This document shows positions 40,209 to 50,210 of a stretch of DNA of 64,000 nt, piece by piece (within the stretch, counting starts at the first letter, position 1; every line of letters starts with the position of its first letter). A program made the position numbers and the translations under genes. The stretch comes from Geothrix campi (lineage in GTDB: Bacteria; Acidobacteriota; Holophagae; Holophagales; Holophagaceae): positions 62,001 through 126,000 of the forward strand of contig NZ_JANHMP010000002.1 in assembly GCF_024609265.1 (NCBI RefSeq). Direction: 5' to 3'. Under the pieces are notes generated by a model. That model searched no databases. It was not told the origin of the DNA and saw only the letters and a program-made list of their open reading frames with translations.

Positions 40209-41018
40209 ATGAAGTTCACCATCGCCCACAGCCCGGATTCCGACGATGCCTACATGATGGCGCCCCTGGCGCTGGGGTGGCTGGATCCGGAGGAGTTCGA
40301 GATCACCTTCGTCCGCAAGGACATCGAGACCCTGAACGCCGAGGCCACGGAAGGCCGCTACGATGTCACGGCCATCAGCTTCGGCGCCTATCCGGAACTC
40401 CTGGGCCGCTACGACCTGTTGACCGCCGGCTCCAGCATCCAGGAGGGCACGGGCCCTCTCGTGGTGAGCGGCGCGCCCCTGGAACCGGCGGCGCTGAAGG
40501 GGCTCACCATCGCCATTCCGGGCCGGCGCACCAGCGCCTACTTGGCCATGCGGATCTGGTGCAAGTCTCTGGGCTTCGAGCCCAAGGTCGAGCTGCTGCC
40601 CTTCGACCAGATCCTGCCCGCCGTAGCCGAGGGCCGCTTCCAGGCCGGCCTGCTCATCCATGAAAGCCAGCTCATGTACCACGATGCGGGCCTGCGCCTG
40701 GTGGTCGATCTCGGCGCCTGGTGGAAGCACGCCTACGACCTGCCCCTGCCCATGGGTGGGAACGCCATCCGCCGGGACCTCCCCAAGGAGGTGAAGCAGC
40801 GCTTCGCCGTGCTCATGCGGAAGAGCGTGGAGCTGGCGCGCGCCCGCCACTGGGAGAGCGTTGATTACAGCCAGTCCTTCGGTCGCGGCATGGACCGCGA
40901 GATGATTGGCCGCTACGTGAACGCCTGGGTGAATGACTTCACAGTGGATCCCGGCCCCCGCGGCCGGGAGGCCGTGGAGAAGCTGCTGGGGCTTGAGCCC
41001 GTGTGGATCCAGGGCTGA
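40209..41018 (+). CDS. mqnD: 1,4-dihydroxy-6-naphthoate synthase MqnD
   Basis: Enzyme of the futalosine route to menaquinone, converting cyclic dehypoxanthinyl futalosine to 1,4-dihydroxy-6-naphthoate. The 269-residue periplasmic-binding-protein-like fold shows the family opening AHSPDSDDAYMM, then GRYDVTAISFGAY, IAIPGRRTSAYLAMR and GLLIHESQLMYHDAGL. GGAGG before the ATG supports the start. MqnA is related, but the SPDSDDA opening and the HESQL segment favour MqnD. Other mqn genes are not in the window. It follows the cytochrome gene by 100 bases. Confidence 0.92.
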   Translation: MKFTIAHSPDSDDAYMMAPLALGWLDPEEFEITFVRKDIETLNAEATEGRYDVTAISFGAYPELLGRYDLLTAGSSIQEGTGPLVVSGAPLEPAALKGLTIAIPGRRTSAYLAMRIWCKSLGFEPKVELLPFDQILPAVAEGRFQAGLLIHESQLMYHDAGLRLVVDLGAWWKHAYDLPLPMGGNAIRRDLPKEVKQRFAVLMRKSVELARARHWESVDYSQSFGRGMDREMIGRYVNAWVNDFTVDPGPRGREAVEKLLGLEPVWIQG

Positions 41019-41065
41019 AGTCGATCACCAATCAGCTCGGAACCATCCCGGGAAGGACGCCCTCG

Positions 41066-41368
41066 TCAGTGTTCATGACGCTCCCATCCCCTGCGCCGGG
41101 TTTCGCGGGGCCAATGGGATCGGGGAAGCTCGGTCCAGGGACCGTTCCTGGAGGTGGAATAGAGCCACCGGTCCCCGGAGTAGTAGTACACATAACCGCT
41201 GTAGGTGTAGTAGGGCTCCATGTCCAGCTCGACCACCGTGGGCAGGACGGGCACCACTTCCAGGCCACCCCCGCGCCCGGGCGCCACCACGCAGGCGGAA
41301 AGGGCGAACACCAGCACACCCAACGCGCTCAACATGAACACTCTGCTCTTCATCCTGCCGTTCTTCAT
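41066..41368 (-). CDS. small Tyr-rich lipoprotein
   Basis: Not a family I can name. The ATG at 41368 has GGAGG five bases upstream. The 100-residue product has a lipoprotein signal ending LVFALSAC. The mature part is short, with a tyrosine-rich strand pattern (MEPYYTYSGYVYYYSGDRWLYSTS) and a basic tail (RETRRRGWERHEH). Y-x-Y-x-G-x-x-Y-Y patterns of this kind occur in small envelope beta-sheet proteins. Confidence 0.65.
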   Translation of the reverse strand: MKNGRMKSRVFMLSALGVLVFALSACVVAPGRGGGLEVVPVLPTVVELDMEPYYTYSGYVYYYSGDRWLYSTSRNGPWTELPRSHWPRETRRRGWERHEH

Positions 41369-41602
41369 CCTGGCCTCCTTTTTCGCTGCCGGGCTTGCTT
41401 GCCGGGTGGACGAGCGGCCGCTCTCGCGCCAGGGCGGGAGGGGCCTTCGAGGAAGACCTGCGACCGTGGGGTGGGGCCCGGTCTTCTGCGGGGTGCTTGA
41501 CCGTGCCACAGTCCATCGGACCACGGGCCGTTCAGACGGAATGAGTCTCGGTCTTCAAGGCTTGGCCGTCAAGGCCGGAGGGAGGATTTGGAACCGGCGA
41601 TC
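41369..41602. other. intergenic, no gene seen
   Basis: About 230 bases upstream of the Tyr-rich lipoprotein gene and downstream of htrA. I see no supported coding region, tRNA or clear promoter pair; it should contain the lipoprotein promoter. Confidence 0.5.
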
Positions 41603-41631
41603 CCGCCCCTGCCGTTTCCGAAGGCAGGCGG
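41603..41631 (-). terminator. hairpin after htrA
   Basis: Immediately after the htrA stop, CCGCCTGCC and GGCAGGGGCGG pair with a two-base bulge around a nine-base loop. No T-run follows. Confidence 0.5.
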
Positions 41632-42726
41632 CTACTCCCGCGCCGCCTCCAGGCGAATGGGCACCCGCAGCTTGCGGCCTTCGCGCTGGATGTCCAGCTG
41701 GGCGCTGCCACCCATGGGCAGGGTCTCCACGGCGTCGAGAAGACCATCCCAGTCCTCGATGGCACGGCCATTCACGGCCTGGATGAGGTCGCCCGGGAAC
41801 ACGCGCCGCCCTTCCATGCCCACACCCTGGAGGCCTGCTCGGGCCGCGGGGCCGCCGCGGTAGACCTTCCCCACCATCACGCCCTTCTGGGGGCCGAAGG
41901 CCCGCTCCACCAGCCGCGGCGCCACGGGTTCGAAGCCCAGGTTCGCCCGCTCCAGCTTTCCCCGGGCGATGAGCTGGGGCACCACGCGGTTCACCGTATC
42001 CACGGGCATGGCGAAGCCGATGCCGGCACTGGCCCCACTGGGGCTCTGGATGGCCGTGTTCACGCCCACGAGGCGGCCCGCGCTGTCCAGCAGCGGCCCA
42101 CCGCTGTTGCCGGGGTTGATGGCCGCGTCGGTCTGGATGACCCCCGAGATGCGCCGCTGGGTGACGCTCTGGATCTCGCGGCCCAGGGCGGACACCACGC
42201 CGGTGGTCAGGGTCTGGTCCAGGCCGAACGGGTTGCCGATGGCCAGCACGGCCTGGCCCACCTGCAGGTCCGCGCTGGTGCCGAGGGGGATGGGCCGCAG
42301 CTTGGGCGGCGTCTTCGTCATCAGCAGGACGGCCAGGTCCTTGTCCGGCGCTCCGCCCACGTAGGCCGCCTCGTGGCGGCTGCCATCAGAGAGGGTGATG
42401 AAGGCCCGGGTGGCGCCCTGGATCACGTGGAAGTTCGTGACCACATGCCCCTGGGCGTCCCAGATGAAGCCTGTGCCGGAGCCTGCTGGGACTTCCACCA
42501 GGTCGAGCCCGAAGAAGTCACGGGCGCGTTCCTCGGTGGTGGTGATGTAGACCACGCTGGGAGCGGCCTCCTTGAACCGCTGGGCCTGGACCTTCTCCCA
42601 TTCGTAGAGCGGCCCGCGGGCCTCCACGGAGCGCGGTTTCGCCAGGCTTGGCGTGAGGGCGTGGCCGCACCAGCCGGCGAGGAGGCCTGCGGACAACAGG
42701 CCGAGGATGAGAACGCTCCGGCGCAT
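41632..42726 (-). CDS. HtrA/DegP-like serine protease with one PDZ domain
   Basis: Envelope quality-control protease of 364 residues. An N-terminal hydrophobic segment (SVLILGLLSAGLLAGWCG) acts as signal or anchor. The trypsin-like domain (about 60-245) has all three catalytic residues: His in VVTNFHVIQG, Asp in DKDLAVLLM, and Ser in NPGNSGGPLLD. One PDZ domain follows (about 255-355, GVMVGKVYRGGPAARAGLQG). The single PDZ makes it DegS/DegQ-like in size. It is divergent from hsp20 and has its own promoter. Confidence 0.94.
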   Translation of the reverse strand: MRRSVLILGLLSAGLLAGWCGHALTPSLAKPRSVEARGPLYEWEKVQAQRFKEAAPSVVYITTTEERARDFFGLDLVEVPAGSGTGFIWDAQGHVVTNFHVIQGATRAFITLSDGSRHEAAYVGGAPDKDLAVLLMTKTPPKLRPIPLGTSADLQVGQAVLAIGNPFGLDQTLTTGVVSALGREIQSVTQRRISGVIQTDAAINPGNSGGPLLDSAGRLVGVNTAIQSPSGASAGIGFAMPVDTVNRVVPQLIARGKLERANLGFEPVAPRLVERAFGPQKGVMVGKVYRGGPAARAGLQGVGMEGRRVFPGDLIQAVNGRAIEDWDGLLDAVETLPMGGSAQLDIQREGRKLRVPIRLEAARE

Positions 42727-42747
42727 GGGACCTCCAAGGCGGAACCC

Positions 42748-42775
42748 AATCTATCTGCTTGGAGAGACAGGTCAA
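42748..42775 (-). promoter_or_regulatory. htrA promoter
   Basis: Minus-strand TTGACC (42775 to 42770), 16-base spacer, then TAGATT (42753 to 42748). This would put the transcript start about 15 bases before the htrA ATG. Housekeeping sigma type. Confidence 0.55.
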
Positions 42776-42816
42776 CCCCTTGGGATCGAAGAATTATGTT
42801 TTTTCGAGACCACTGG

Positions 42817-42844
42817 TTGACATGTGACTTAAAGGCGCTAATAT
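42817..42844 (+). promoter_or_regulatory. hsp20 promoter
   Basis: TTGACA, 16-base spacer, TAATAT: one of the best sigma-70-type promoters in the window, in a local AT-rich patch 76 bases before the hsp20 start. I see no CIRCE or sigma-32-type element, so heat control, if any, is by another route. Confidence 0.7.
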
Positions 42845-42919
42845 TTTATTCGGCAATGGCGTCATGGCCTGCGTCTCAGGCGCATGGACGACCGGGATCC
42901 ACATTCAAAGGAGGAACTC

Positions 42920-43381
42920 ATGACCATCCTTCGCACCCGCAACCCCCAGGCCCTGCCGGCTACGGCCGCCAGCCTGGAACCCTTCCGCTTCATGCGCGAC
43001 TTCATGCGCTGGGATCCGCTCCGGGACTACGAGCTGGGCGCCCCCGCGGCCGCCTTCATGCCGAGCTTCGACGTGAAGGAAACGCCGGATGCCTACCAGT
43101 TCCGGGCCGATCTGCCCGGCATCCTTGAGGCCGACCTGGAGATCAGCCTGGAAGGCACCCGCCTCACCGTCGCCGGCAAGCGCGAGGAGGAGGTTCTGAA
43201 GGACGGGGAGCGCGTCCATCTGTCGGAGCGCAGCCACGGCCAGTTCAGCCGCACGTTCACCCTCCCCGAGGACGTGGAGGGAGAGAAGGTGGTGGCGGAA
43301 CTCCGCAACGGCGTCCTCACCCTCATGGTGCCCAAGCGGCCTGAGGTCCGGCCCCGCAAGATCAATGTCAGTCTGGGATGA
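42920..43381 (+). CDS. small heat shock protein (Hsp20/alpha-crystallin)
   Basis: ATP-independent holdase chaperone of 153 residues. An N-terminal arm rich in Phe/Met/Arg (EPFRFMRDFMRWDPL) is followed by the alpha-crystallin domain (about 50-145), with SFDVKETPDAYQFRADLPG, SERSHGQFSRTFTLPEDV and the hallmark ELRNGVLTLMVPK. AAAGGAGG before the ATG at 42920 fixes the start. Followed by a perfect terminator. With divergent htrA it forms a protein-quality-control pair. Confidence 0.95.
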   Translation: MTILRTRNPQALPATAASLEPFRFMRDFMRWDPLRDYELGAPAAAFMPSFDVKETPDAYQFRADLPGILEADLEISLEGTRLTVAGKREEEVLKDGERVHLSERSHGQFSRTFTLPEDVEGEKVVAELRNGVLTLMVPKRPEVRPRKINVSLG

Positions 43382-43394
43382 GCATCCCGCTTAC

Positions 43395-43423
43395 GAAAAG
43401 GCCCCGGAAACGGGGCCTTTTTC
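43395..43423. terminator. rho-independent terminator after hsp20
   Basis: Perfect stem of about 11 pairs (GAAAAGGCCCCG with CGGGGCCTTTTTC) around a GAAA loop, with an A-run on one side and a T-run on the other. It works in both directions between hsp20 and the convergent FG-GAP gene. Confidence 0.9.
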
Positions 43424-43426
43424 GCA

Positions 43427-44632
43427 TCAGTTGTAGAAGAACTGGGGGGAACCGAAGGTGCCCGGTGTGGTGGCGTTGTTGAAGCGCACCACGATGTCAC
43501 CGTCCGCCAGCACCAGATCCGGGAGGCCGTCCCCGTTCATGTCGCCGATGGCCACGCCCATGGGGCCCCAGGCGCCGCGGTAGGTCCTGGGGGTCAGCAG
43601 GGCGCCCGGGGTGGCCGGATCCTGGAGGAACACGGTCACGCTGCCCGGATCTCCGGGCAGGCCTGCATCGGCCACGGCCACGTCCAGCTTCCCGTCGCCG
43701 TTCAGGTCTCCCACGGCCAAGGCGGTGGAGCGGTAACCGGTGGTGTAGTGGACCGGCGGCAGGAAGGTGCCTGCGGTGGCGCCCTGGATCAGCACGCTCA
43801 GGCCCTGGGTGTCTGGGCTGAGGGCCGCGCCATAGTTGGCGGTGAGCAGGTCCAGCTTGCCATCGCCATTCAAGTCCGCGGCCTTGATGGCCACGGGCTG
43901 GACGCCGGTGGGGTAGTCCACGGCGCTCTGGGCGACCAGGGTCGGGGAGAACTGGAGCTGGCGCAGGACGGAGACGGTGTTCGCGGTCGTGGCCACGGCG
44001 ATGTCCAGCGTGCCGTCCCCGTCCAGATCCGCCACGGTGACCGCCTGGGGATCACCGCCCACCGGGAACGTGACGGGGGCTGAGAAGGTCCCGGCGGTGG
44101 CTCCCTGGAGGAAGACCATGACGTTGTTGGCGCCGCTGGCCGCCACCACGATGTCCGTCTTGCCGTCGCCATCCAGGTCACCCACAGCCACGTCCAGCGG
44201 GGTGCGGCCGGGGGTGGCCAGCACGATGGCAGGCAGGAAGAAGCCTGGCTTGGCAGGATCCGCCAGCCGCACGCTCACGGTCTGGTCAGCCGCGTTGGCG
44301 ACTACGAGATCGGGCCGACCGTCGCCGTTCACGTCCGCCACCACCAGATTGGCGGGCTCGGTTCCCACGCCGAAGCGGGTGGGCATGGCAAAGGCGCCCG
44401 CAGGCCCCTGGAGGCGCGTGGAGACATAGCCCTGAGTGGCCACGCCGCCGACGTCCGTGGAAACCAGACCCAGGATGTCCGGCTGGCCGTTGCCGTCGAT
44501 GTCCGCCACGGCGATGGCGTTCACCAGGTAGCTGGCCGAGGGGCCGTAGTTGTAGTCGTGGTCCGAGTAGGAGCAGCCCAGCAGGGCGAGGATGCTGAGG
44601 GATCCGAGGAAGAGGGAGGTGCGTGGACGCAT
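43427..44632 (-). CDS. FG-GAP/VCBS repeat lipoprotein
   Basis: Surface or periplasmic lipoprotein of 401 residues. AAGGAG precedes the ATG at 44632 and the signal ends LSILALLGC. Six or seven repeats of the FG-GAP type follow, each with a calcium-binding D-x-[DN]-G-[DN]-G-x-x-D motif: ADIDGNGQPDI, ADVNGDGRPDL, GDLDGDGKTDI, ADLDGDGTLDI, ADLNGDGKLDL, GDLNGDGKLDV and GDMNGDGLPDL. These build an integrin-alpha-like beta-propeller. No catalytic domain is attached; likely adhesion or scaffold. Confidence 0.88.
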   Translation of the reverse strand: MRPRTSLFLGSLSILALLGCSYSDHDYNYGPSASYLVNAIAVADIDGNGQPDILGLVSTDVGGVATQGYVSTRLQGPAGAFAMPTRFGVGTEPANLVVADVNGDGRPDLVVANAADQTVSVRLADPAKPGFFLPAIVLATPGRTPLDVAVGDLDGDGKTDIVVAASGANNVMVFLQGATAGTFSAPVTFPVGGDPQAVTVADLDGDGTLDIAVATTANTVSVLRQLQFSPTLVAQSAVDYPTGVQPVAIKAADLNGDGKLDLLTANYGAALSPDTQGLSVLIQGATAGTFLPPVHYTTGYRSTALAVGDLNGDGKLDVAVADAGLPGDPGSVTVFLQDPATPGALLTPRTYRGAWGPMGVAIGDMNGDGLPDLVLADGDIVVRFNNATTPGTFGSPQFFYN

Positions 44633-44735
44633 GGCGACTCCTTGAACCTGTGGAAACAAAGATGTGCGATTGGGCAGGGACCTGCAAGCAGGTAGGAGGT
44701 TGGACCCAGGGGAAGGCCCCCGGGTTGAGGCCTGA

Positions 44736-46094
44736 TCAGACCGATTCGACGCTCACCTGCCAGCTGACCAGTTCCCGGGGCAGGAGGGCCGGCCAGTAGG
44801 CCACGATCTCCTGGGCCTTGGGCCGGCCCCCCGCGAAGCCGGTGACACCGGCCGGTCCCGCGGTGACGAGCGGGGCGATCTCCCGGCCGAAGCGTTCCAC
44901 TTTTTTTCGATCCGGATCCTTCACGCTCAGGCGCAGGACGATCTCAGCGGGGTTCTCAGGGGCGGGCGCGATGCCCGCATGGACCGTGCTGGCGCCCAGG
45001 AATTCTGCATCGGTGTGCTCGTATTCGAAGCCGGCGGCCTTCAGGCGCTTCCAGACGATGTCTGCGCAGAGTTTCGCCTTCTCCAGGGCCCGGGGACCGC
45101 AGAGGGTCAGCTGGCCGGTGGCCTTGTAGCCCCTGAGATAGGCGCCACTCACCTTGAGGAAGGGCGTGCGGGGCTTGCCGGTGATGCCACTGACGCGCAC
45201 CCGATCCGGCCCGGCCGATTCAAGGTGGATGCTGGAGAATTCCGCCACCACATCCGGCGTGATGTAGTTCTGGGGATCGCCCATTTCGTAGACGAGCTGC
45301 TCGCTCACGGTGTCCACCGTCACCAGGCCGCCGGTACCCGCATGTTTGGTGACGACGAAGGTGCCGTCCTCCGAACATTCCGCGATGGGATAACCCACGT
45401 TCCACAGCTCGGGCACTTCCCACCAGCGCGTGAAGTTGCCGCCGGTGCTCTGGGCGCCGCACTCCAGGATGTGGCCCGCGACGGTGCCCGCCGCCAGTCG
45501 GTTCCAGTCATCGGCGGCCCACTTGAACTCGTGGATGAGGGGCGCCAGCGTGAGGCCGGGATCCGTGCAGCGGCCTGTCAGCACGATGTCGGCGCCGGTA
45601 TCGAGGGCCTCCACCATGGCCTGGGTCTGCAGATAGACGTTGGCGCTTAAGATCTCCCGGGGCGCATCGAACAGGCCTTCGCCCGTGTCCATGTTGGCCA
45701 GCTTCAGGCCCTTCGCCTGGAACTCGGGCAACCGCCCCAGCACGTCATCGCCAGTCACCGTGGCGATCTTCACACCTTTCACGCCCAGCTTTCGCGCCAC
45801 CTCCAGCACGGCCGTGCGACAGGCTTCGGGGTTCACGCCGCCGGCGTTGGCCACCACGCGGATGCCCTTGGCCTTGAGCTGGGGCAGCACGCGCTTCATG
45901 AGGTCCACGAAATCGGTCGCATAGCCCAGCTGCGGATCCTTCCGCCGCTGCTTCTGCATGATGGACAGCGTCACCTCCGCCAGGTAGTCCAGCGTGAGGT
46001 AGTCGATCCCCCCCGCCTCCACCAGCCGCACCGGGGCATCGATACTGTCCCCCCAGAAACCCTGCCCATTGGCAATGCGCACAACCTTCGACAT
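44736..46094 (-). CDS. AtuA-family (DUF1446) protein
   Basis: A 452-residue protein of the acyclic terpene utilisation AtuA/DUF1446 family. Segments that identify it are RIANGQGFWGDS at the N terminus, GGIDYLTLDYLAEVTLSIM, VVANAGGVNPEACR, TGRCTDPGLTLAPLIHEF and HILECGAQSTGGNFT. AtuA is needed for citronellol and geraniol breakdown in pseudomonads, but its reaction is not settled. The usual partners (acyl-CoA carboxylase subunits, AtuC-H) are not in the window. GGAG precedes the ATG. Confidence 0.85.
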   Translation of the reverse strand: MSKVVRIANGQGFWGDSIDAPVRLVEAGGIDYLTLDYLAEVTLSIMQKQRRKDPQLGYATDFVDLMKRVLPQLKAKGIRVVANAGGVNPEACRTAVLEVARKLGVKGVKIATVTGDDVLGRLPEFQAKGLKLANMDTGEGLFDAPREILSANVYLQTQAMVEALDTGADIVLTGRCTDPGLTLAPLIHEFKWAADDWNRLAAGTVAGHILECGAQSTGGNFTRWWEVPELWNVGYPIAECSEDGTFVVTKHAGTGGLVTVDTVSEQLVYEMGDPQNYITPDVVAEFSSIHLESAGPDRVRVSGITGKPRTPFLKVSGAYLRGYKATGQLTLCGPRALEKAKLCADIVWKRLKAAGFEYEHTDAEFLGASTVHAGIAPAPENPAEIVLRLSVKDPDRKKVERFGREIAPLVTAGPAGVTGFAGGRPKAQEIVAYWPALLPRELVSWQVSVESV

Positions 46095-46171
46095 ATGGAA
46101 CTCCGATCGAGACGGACATCCAGTCTACCCATGGCGGGGAAACAGCCGAAGGTCCGGCTGCTGGAACCGGA

Positions 46172-46785
46172 TCACTGCGCCGCCACGGTCTCCAGATCCG
46201 GGCAGTCAAAGATGCGTTGTGGGGAGATCACCGGTTCGTCCATCGGCGGCTGCCCCCGGTAGCGTTCGCGGATCTTGGCCTGGACCGCTGGGTGCGACAG
46301 GTCGAACTCCCCAAGCGTTTGGAGGGAGCCCAGCTCGATCCCGGCCCCCTCCTTGTAGATCTTCCAGACCAGCTCCGAGCAATAGATCTGGTCGTCCGAC
46401 CATTCGAAGGTCAGGTCGTAGGGCTTGCCGAGAAACCGGGAGCCGGCAGCCTTCATGCGGCCCAGCACCTGAGGAGTGAGCCGCCGGTCCCGGTCCCTGA
46501 GGCGCTTGACCACCACCCGCCTCTGGGCCCCTCGTCGGATCCAGGCATCGAGGGGAGTCCACTTCACGGGCTGGACCGCCTCATAGACCATCCATCGCCT
46601 CCCTTGCAGGAAGAGGATCCCCATGTGGCTGTACCGCGAATGCGTCGCGAGCTGGATGGCCAGGCTCTGGGAGGAACGGGAGGTCTGGAACAGGATGTCC
46701 GCCTCCCGGAGCCTCGATCGGTCCACTTCGGCAGCGTGGCATCCCCCACTCAACATTCCGATGAGCAGGAGAGAGCGCAGAGGTT

Positions 46786-46789
<4 letters not shown>
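46172..46789 (-). CDS. YiiX/YebB-like permuted NlpC/P60 hydrolase, lipoprotein
   Basis: Predicted cysteine hydrolase of the circularly permuted papain-like group (YiiX). The 205-residue precursor ends its signal with GMLSGGC, a lipobox. The catalytic His is expected in SRYSHMGILFL (about residue 55) and the Cys in DQIYCSELVWKIYKEG (about residue 137). READILFQTSRSSQS is the usual family opening. Substrates of such enzymes are peptidoglycan peptides or lipid amides. Its ATG overlaps the stop of the MacB-type permease by four bases, making it part of that operon. Confidence 0.85.
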
Positions 46790-48008
<1,219 letters not shown>

Positions 48009-48009
<1 letters not shown>

Positions 48010-49250
48010 CAGGGCTTCTTGGTCTTCGCGAGTTCGCTGTCGGACCGGACCCGCAGGCTCACGGAGGTCTTGTCCTTCAGTTCTTTCAGCTTCCGGATGG
48101 GGCCCGTGAGCACCTTGTCACCCTCAACCAGGCCCTCCTTCAGCTCGAAGAACTGCGTGTTGGCGATGCCCACCTGCACGGTGCGCTCCTCGGCCTTGCC
48201 ACTCTTGAAGGCCAGGACGATGTTGCGCGAGGCGGGGGCGAGAAGCCCCTGTTTCTGGGCATCCTCCAGGGTGCCTTCGCGCTCCAGCACAGCCTGGAGG
48301 GGCACGCGCAATACGCCCTTGACCTCGTGGGTGAGGATGACGGCGCGGGCGCTCATGCCGGGGCGCAGGTTGTCCAGATCCTCCTGACGCCCGTGGAGCA
48401 CCACCTTCACCTTGTAGAGGTTGGCGTCCGTGCCGGTCTTCTCGGTGCCCGTGGCCACTTCGATGACCGAACCCTGGAAGAGCTTGCCGGGCAGCGATTC
48501 CACGGTCACCTGGGCGGTCTGGCCCACCTTGGTGCGCACGACCTCGCTTTCGTTGACCTTGATCTCCGCCTGCATCTCGCTCATGTCGGAAATGATCATG
48601 AGGGTGGCGCCGGGGAGGTTGCTCATGCCGGGAATGGCGGTCTCGCCCTTCTCGGCCTTCAGGCTGGTCACCCGGCCCGTGATGGGCGCGCGGAGCGTGG
48701 CCTTCGACAGGCCATCCCGCATGGCCTTCAGGTTGGCCTCGCTCTGGGCCACGTTGGCCCTGGCGCTGCTGTAGGACAGCACGGCGCTTTCCTTGGCGAG
48801 CTTCTGCTGGCGGAAGTCCTCATCGGACATGAGGCCCTGCTGCCGGAGGGATTCGTACCGGGGGAAGCTGTCCACAGAGCGCTTCATGGCCGCCTCCAGG
48901 CGGGAGGCGTCCTGGCGGGCAGCGTCGAGGGCGCCCTGCGCCTGGGCCATGGCCTGCTTGAGCCGCTCCTGGTCGATGGTGACGAGCAGGTCGCCGGCCT
49001 TCACGTTCTGGCCATCCTTCACATGGATGGCCTTGATCTCGCCGGCGACAGAGGTGCCGATGTTGATCTGGGTCTTGGCGCGGATCTCGCCGCTGGCGCT
49101 GATGGTCTCGCGGATGTCACCGCGGCCGATCGCATCCCAGGAATAGGCGCTGTCCTCGTCCCGGGCGCCGCCGGAAGCGAGACCCAGGACGATCAGGACC
49201 ACGAGGGCGGCACCGCCGCCGAGGAGGAGCTTGGTGTTCCTGGAGGCCAT
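48009..49250 (-). CDS. MacA-like periplasmic adaptor (membrane fusion protein)
   Basis: HlyD/RND-type adaptor of 413 residues linking an inner-membrane exporter to an outer-membrane channel. It has an N-terminal anchor helix (LLLGGGAALVVLIVLGLAS), a lipoyl half-motif GEIKAIHVKDGQNVKAGDLLVTID, a coiled-coil hairpin (about 85-175), the second lipoyl half (LRAPITGRVTSLKAEKGE), and beta-barrel domains. It starts directly after the stop of the Yip1 gene (TAGATG) and overlaps the permease gene by one base. Confidence 0.92.
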
Positions 49251-49991
49251 CTACTGTGCCCTCATCAGGCCGAAGCCGAGGGAGAGGAGCAGGGGCAGCA
49301 GCACGCAGATCAGGGCCCCGGCGGTCTTCATGCGAACCAGGTACCGGAGTGCCAGGAAGGCCAGGACCGCTTCGGCCAGCCGGAACAGTTCCACATTGAA
49401 GAGAACGGCCTGGAGGCGCAGGCTCTCCGGGCGCAGGAAGTAGCCTAGAGACGTGGGGGCGATCCGATCGGGCGTGAGGCCGCCGATGGGGCGCATCAGA
49501 CAGATCGCGGCGATGAGGAGCAGGAGCGGGAGCTTCACCAGACCGGGCACCACAGCGGCGCTGAAGGCCTGAAGGTAACTCGGGGCTTCGTCCTGGGGGA
49601 GGGCCTTGCCCACCAGCCAGTAGAAGAGGCCCAGGATGGCCAGCATGGCGGGTGTGCCGAACAGGGCGCCCAGGATGCTGAAGGGCATGATGAACTTCTT
49701 CTGCATCTCGATGATCATGTCGATCTGGGAGGACTGGATCTGGGGGTTCCGCTCCAGGATGGGCCGCAGCATCTCGTCCACGTCCACCTTCAGGCCCCAG
49801 ATCACGGTGACCACCAGGCTCGCGACGATGATGGCGCCCAGAGCCCAGGCCCAGCTGGGGGCCTTGTTGAGGCGCTGGAAGAGCTCCACGGGGGCCGTGA
49901 ACACGCCGGCGATCTGATCCATCAGGCTTGGAGGTTGGGGACGCGGCGCCTCGGGCTGGTTGCCGTACAGGGAGGAGGGCTGCTCATTCAT
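49251..49991 (-). CDS. Yip1-family membrane protein
   Basis: 246 residues with a short cytoplasmic N-terminal tail rich in P and Q and about five TM helices (WAWALGAIIVASLVVTVIW, AMLAILGLFYWLVGKAL, VKLPLLLLIAAICLM and two near the C terminus). The SLMDQIAGVFTAPVELFQRL opening matches bacterial Yip1-domain proteins, which often neighbour ABC exporters; function not established. The ATG at 49991 has GGAG six bases upstream; the ATG at 50009 has none. First gene of the Yip1-macA-macB-yiiX operon. Confidence 0.8.
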   Translation of the reverse strand: MNEQPSSLYGNQPEAPRPQPPSLMDQIAGVFTAPVELFQRLNKAPSWAWALGAIIVASLVVTVIWGLKVDVDEMLRPILERNPQIQSSQIDMIIEMQKKFIMPFSILGALFGTPAMLAILGLFYWLVGKALPQDEAPSYLQAFSAAVVPGLVKLPLLLLIAAICLMRPIGGLTPDRIAPTSLGYFLRPESLRLQAVLFNVELFRLAEAVLAFLALRYLVRMKTAGALICVLLPLLLSLGFGLMRAQ

Positions 49992-50210
49992 GGGAGTCTC
50001 CGAAGGCATGACATTACTGGATTGGTGACCTCATTGTCCCACCCCTTCTCTCAGCGGTGGGAATCCCCCGCCCGGCGGGCACGGGATCGGGCGGTTCGCG
50101 GCCTGACACTTCGTCAAGGGTTTTCCGGGAATTCTGGTGGGCTGGGCGGCCGGGCCTAGAATGGACCTTTTCCCCTTGAGCCTTCTCATCCTTCCCCTTC
50201 CGGAGATCCC

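Noticed and set aside
41575-41631. tRNA-like GGTTCCAAATCC on the minus strand after htrA
   Set aside because: No T-stem or acceptor pairing; the structured part is better explained as a terminator hairpin.
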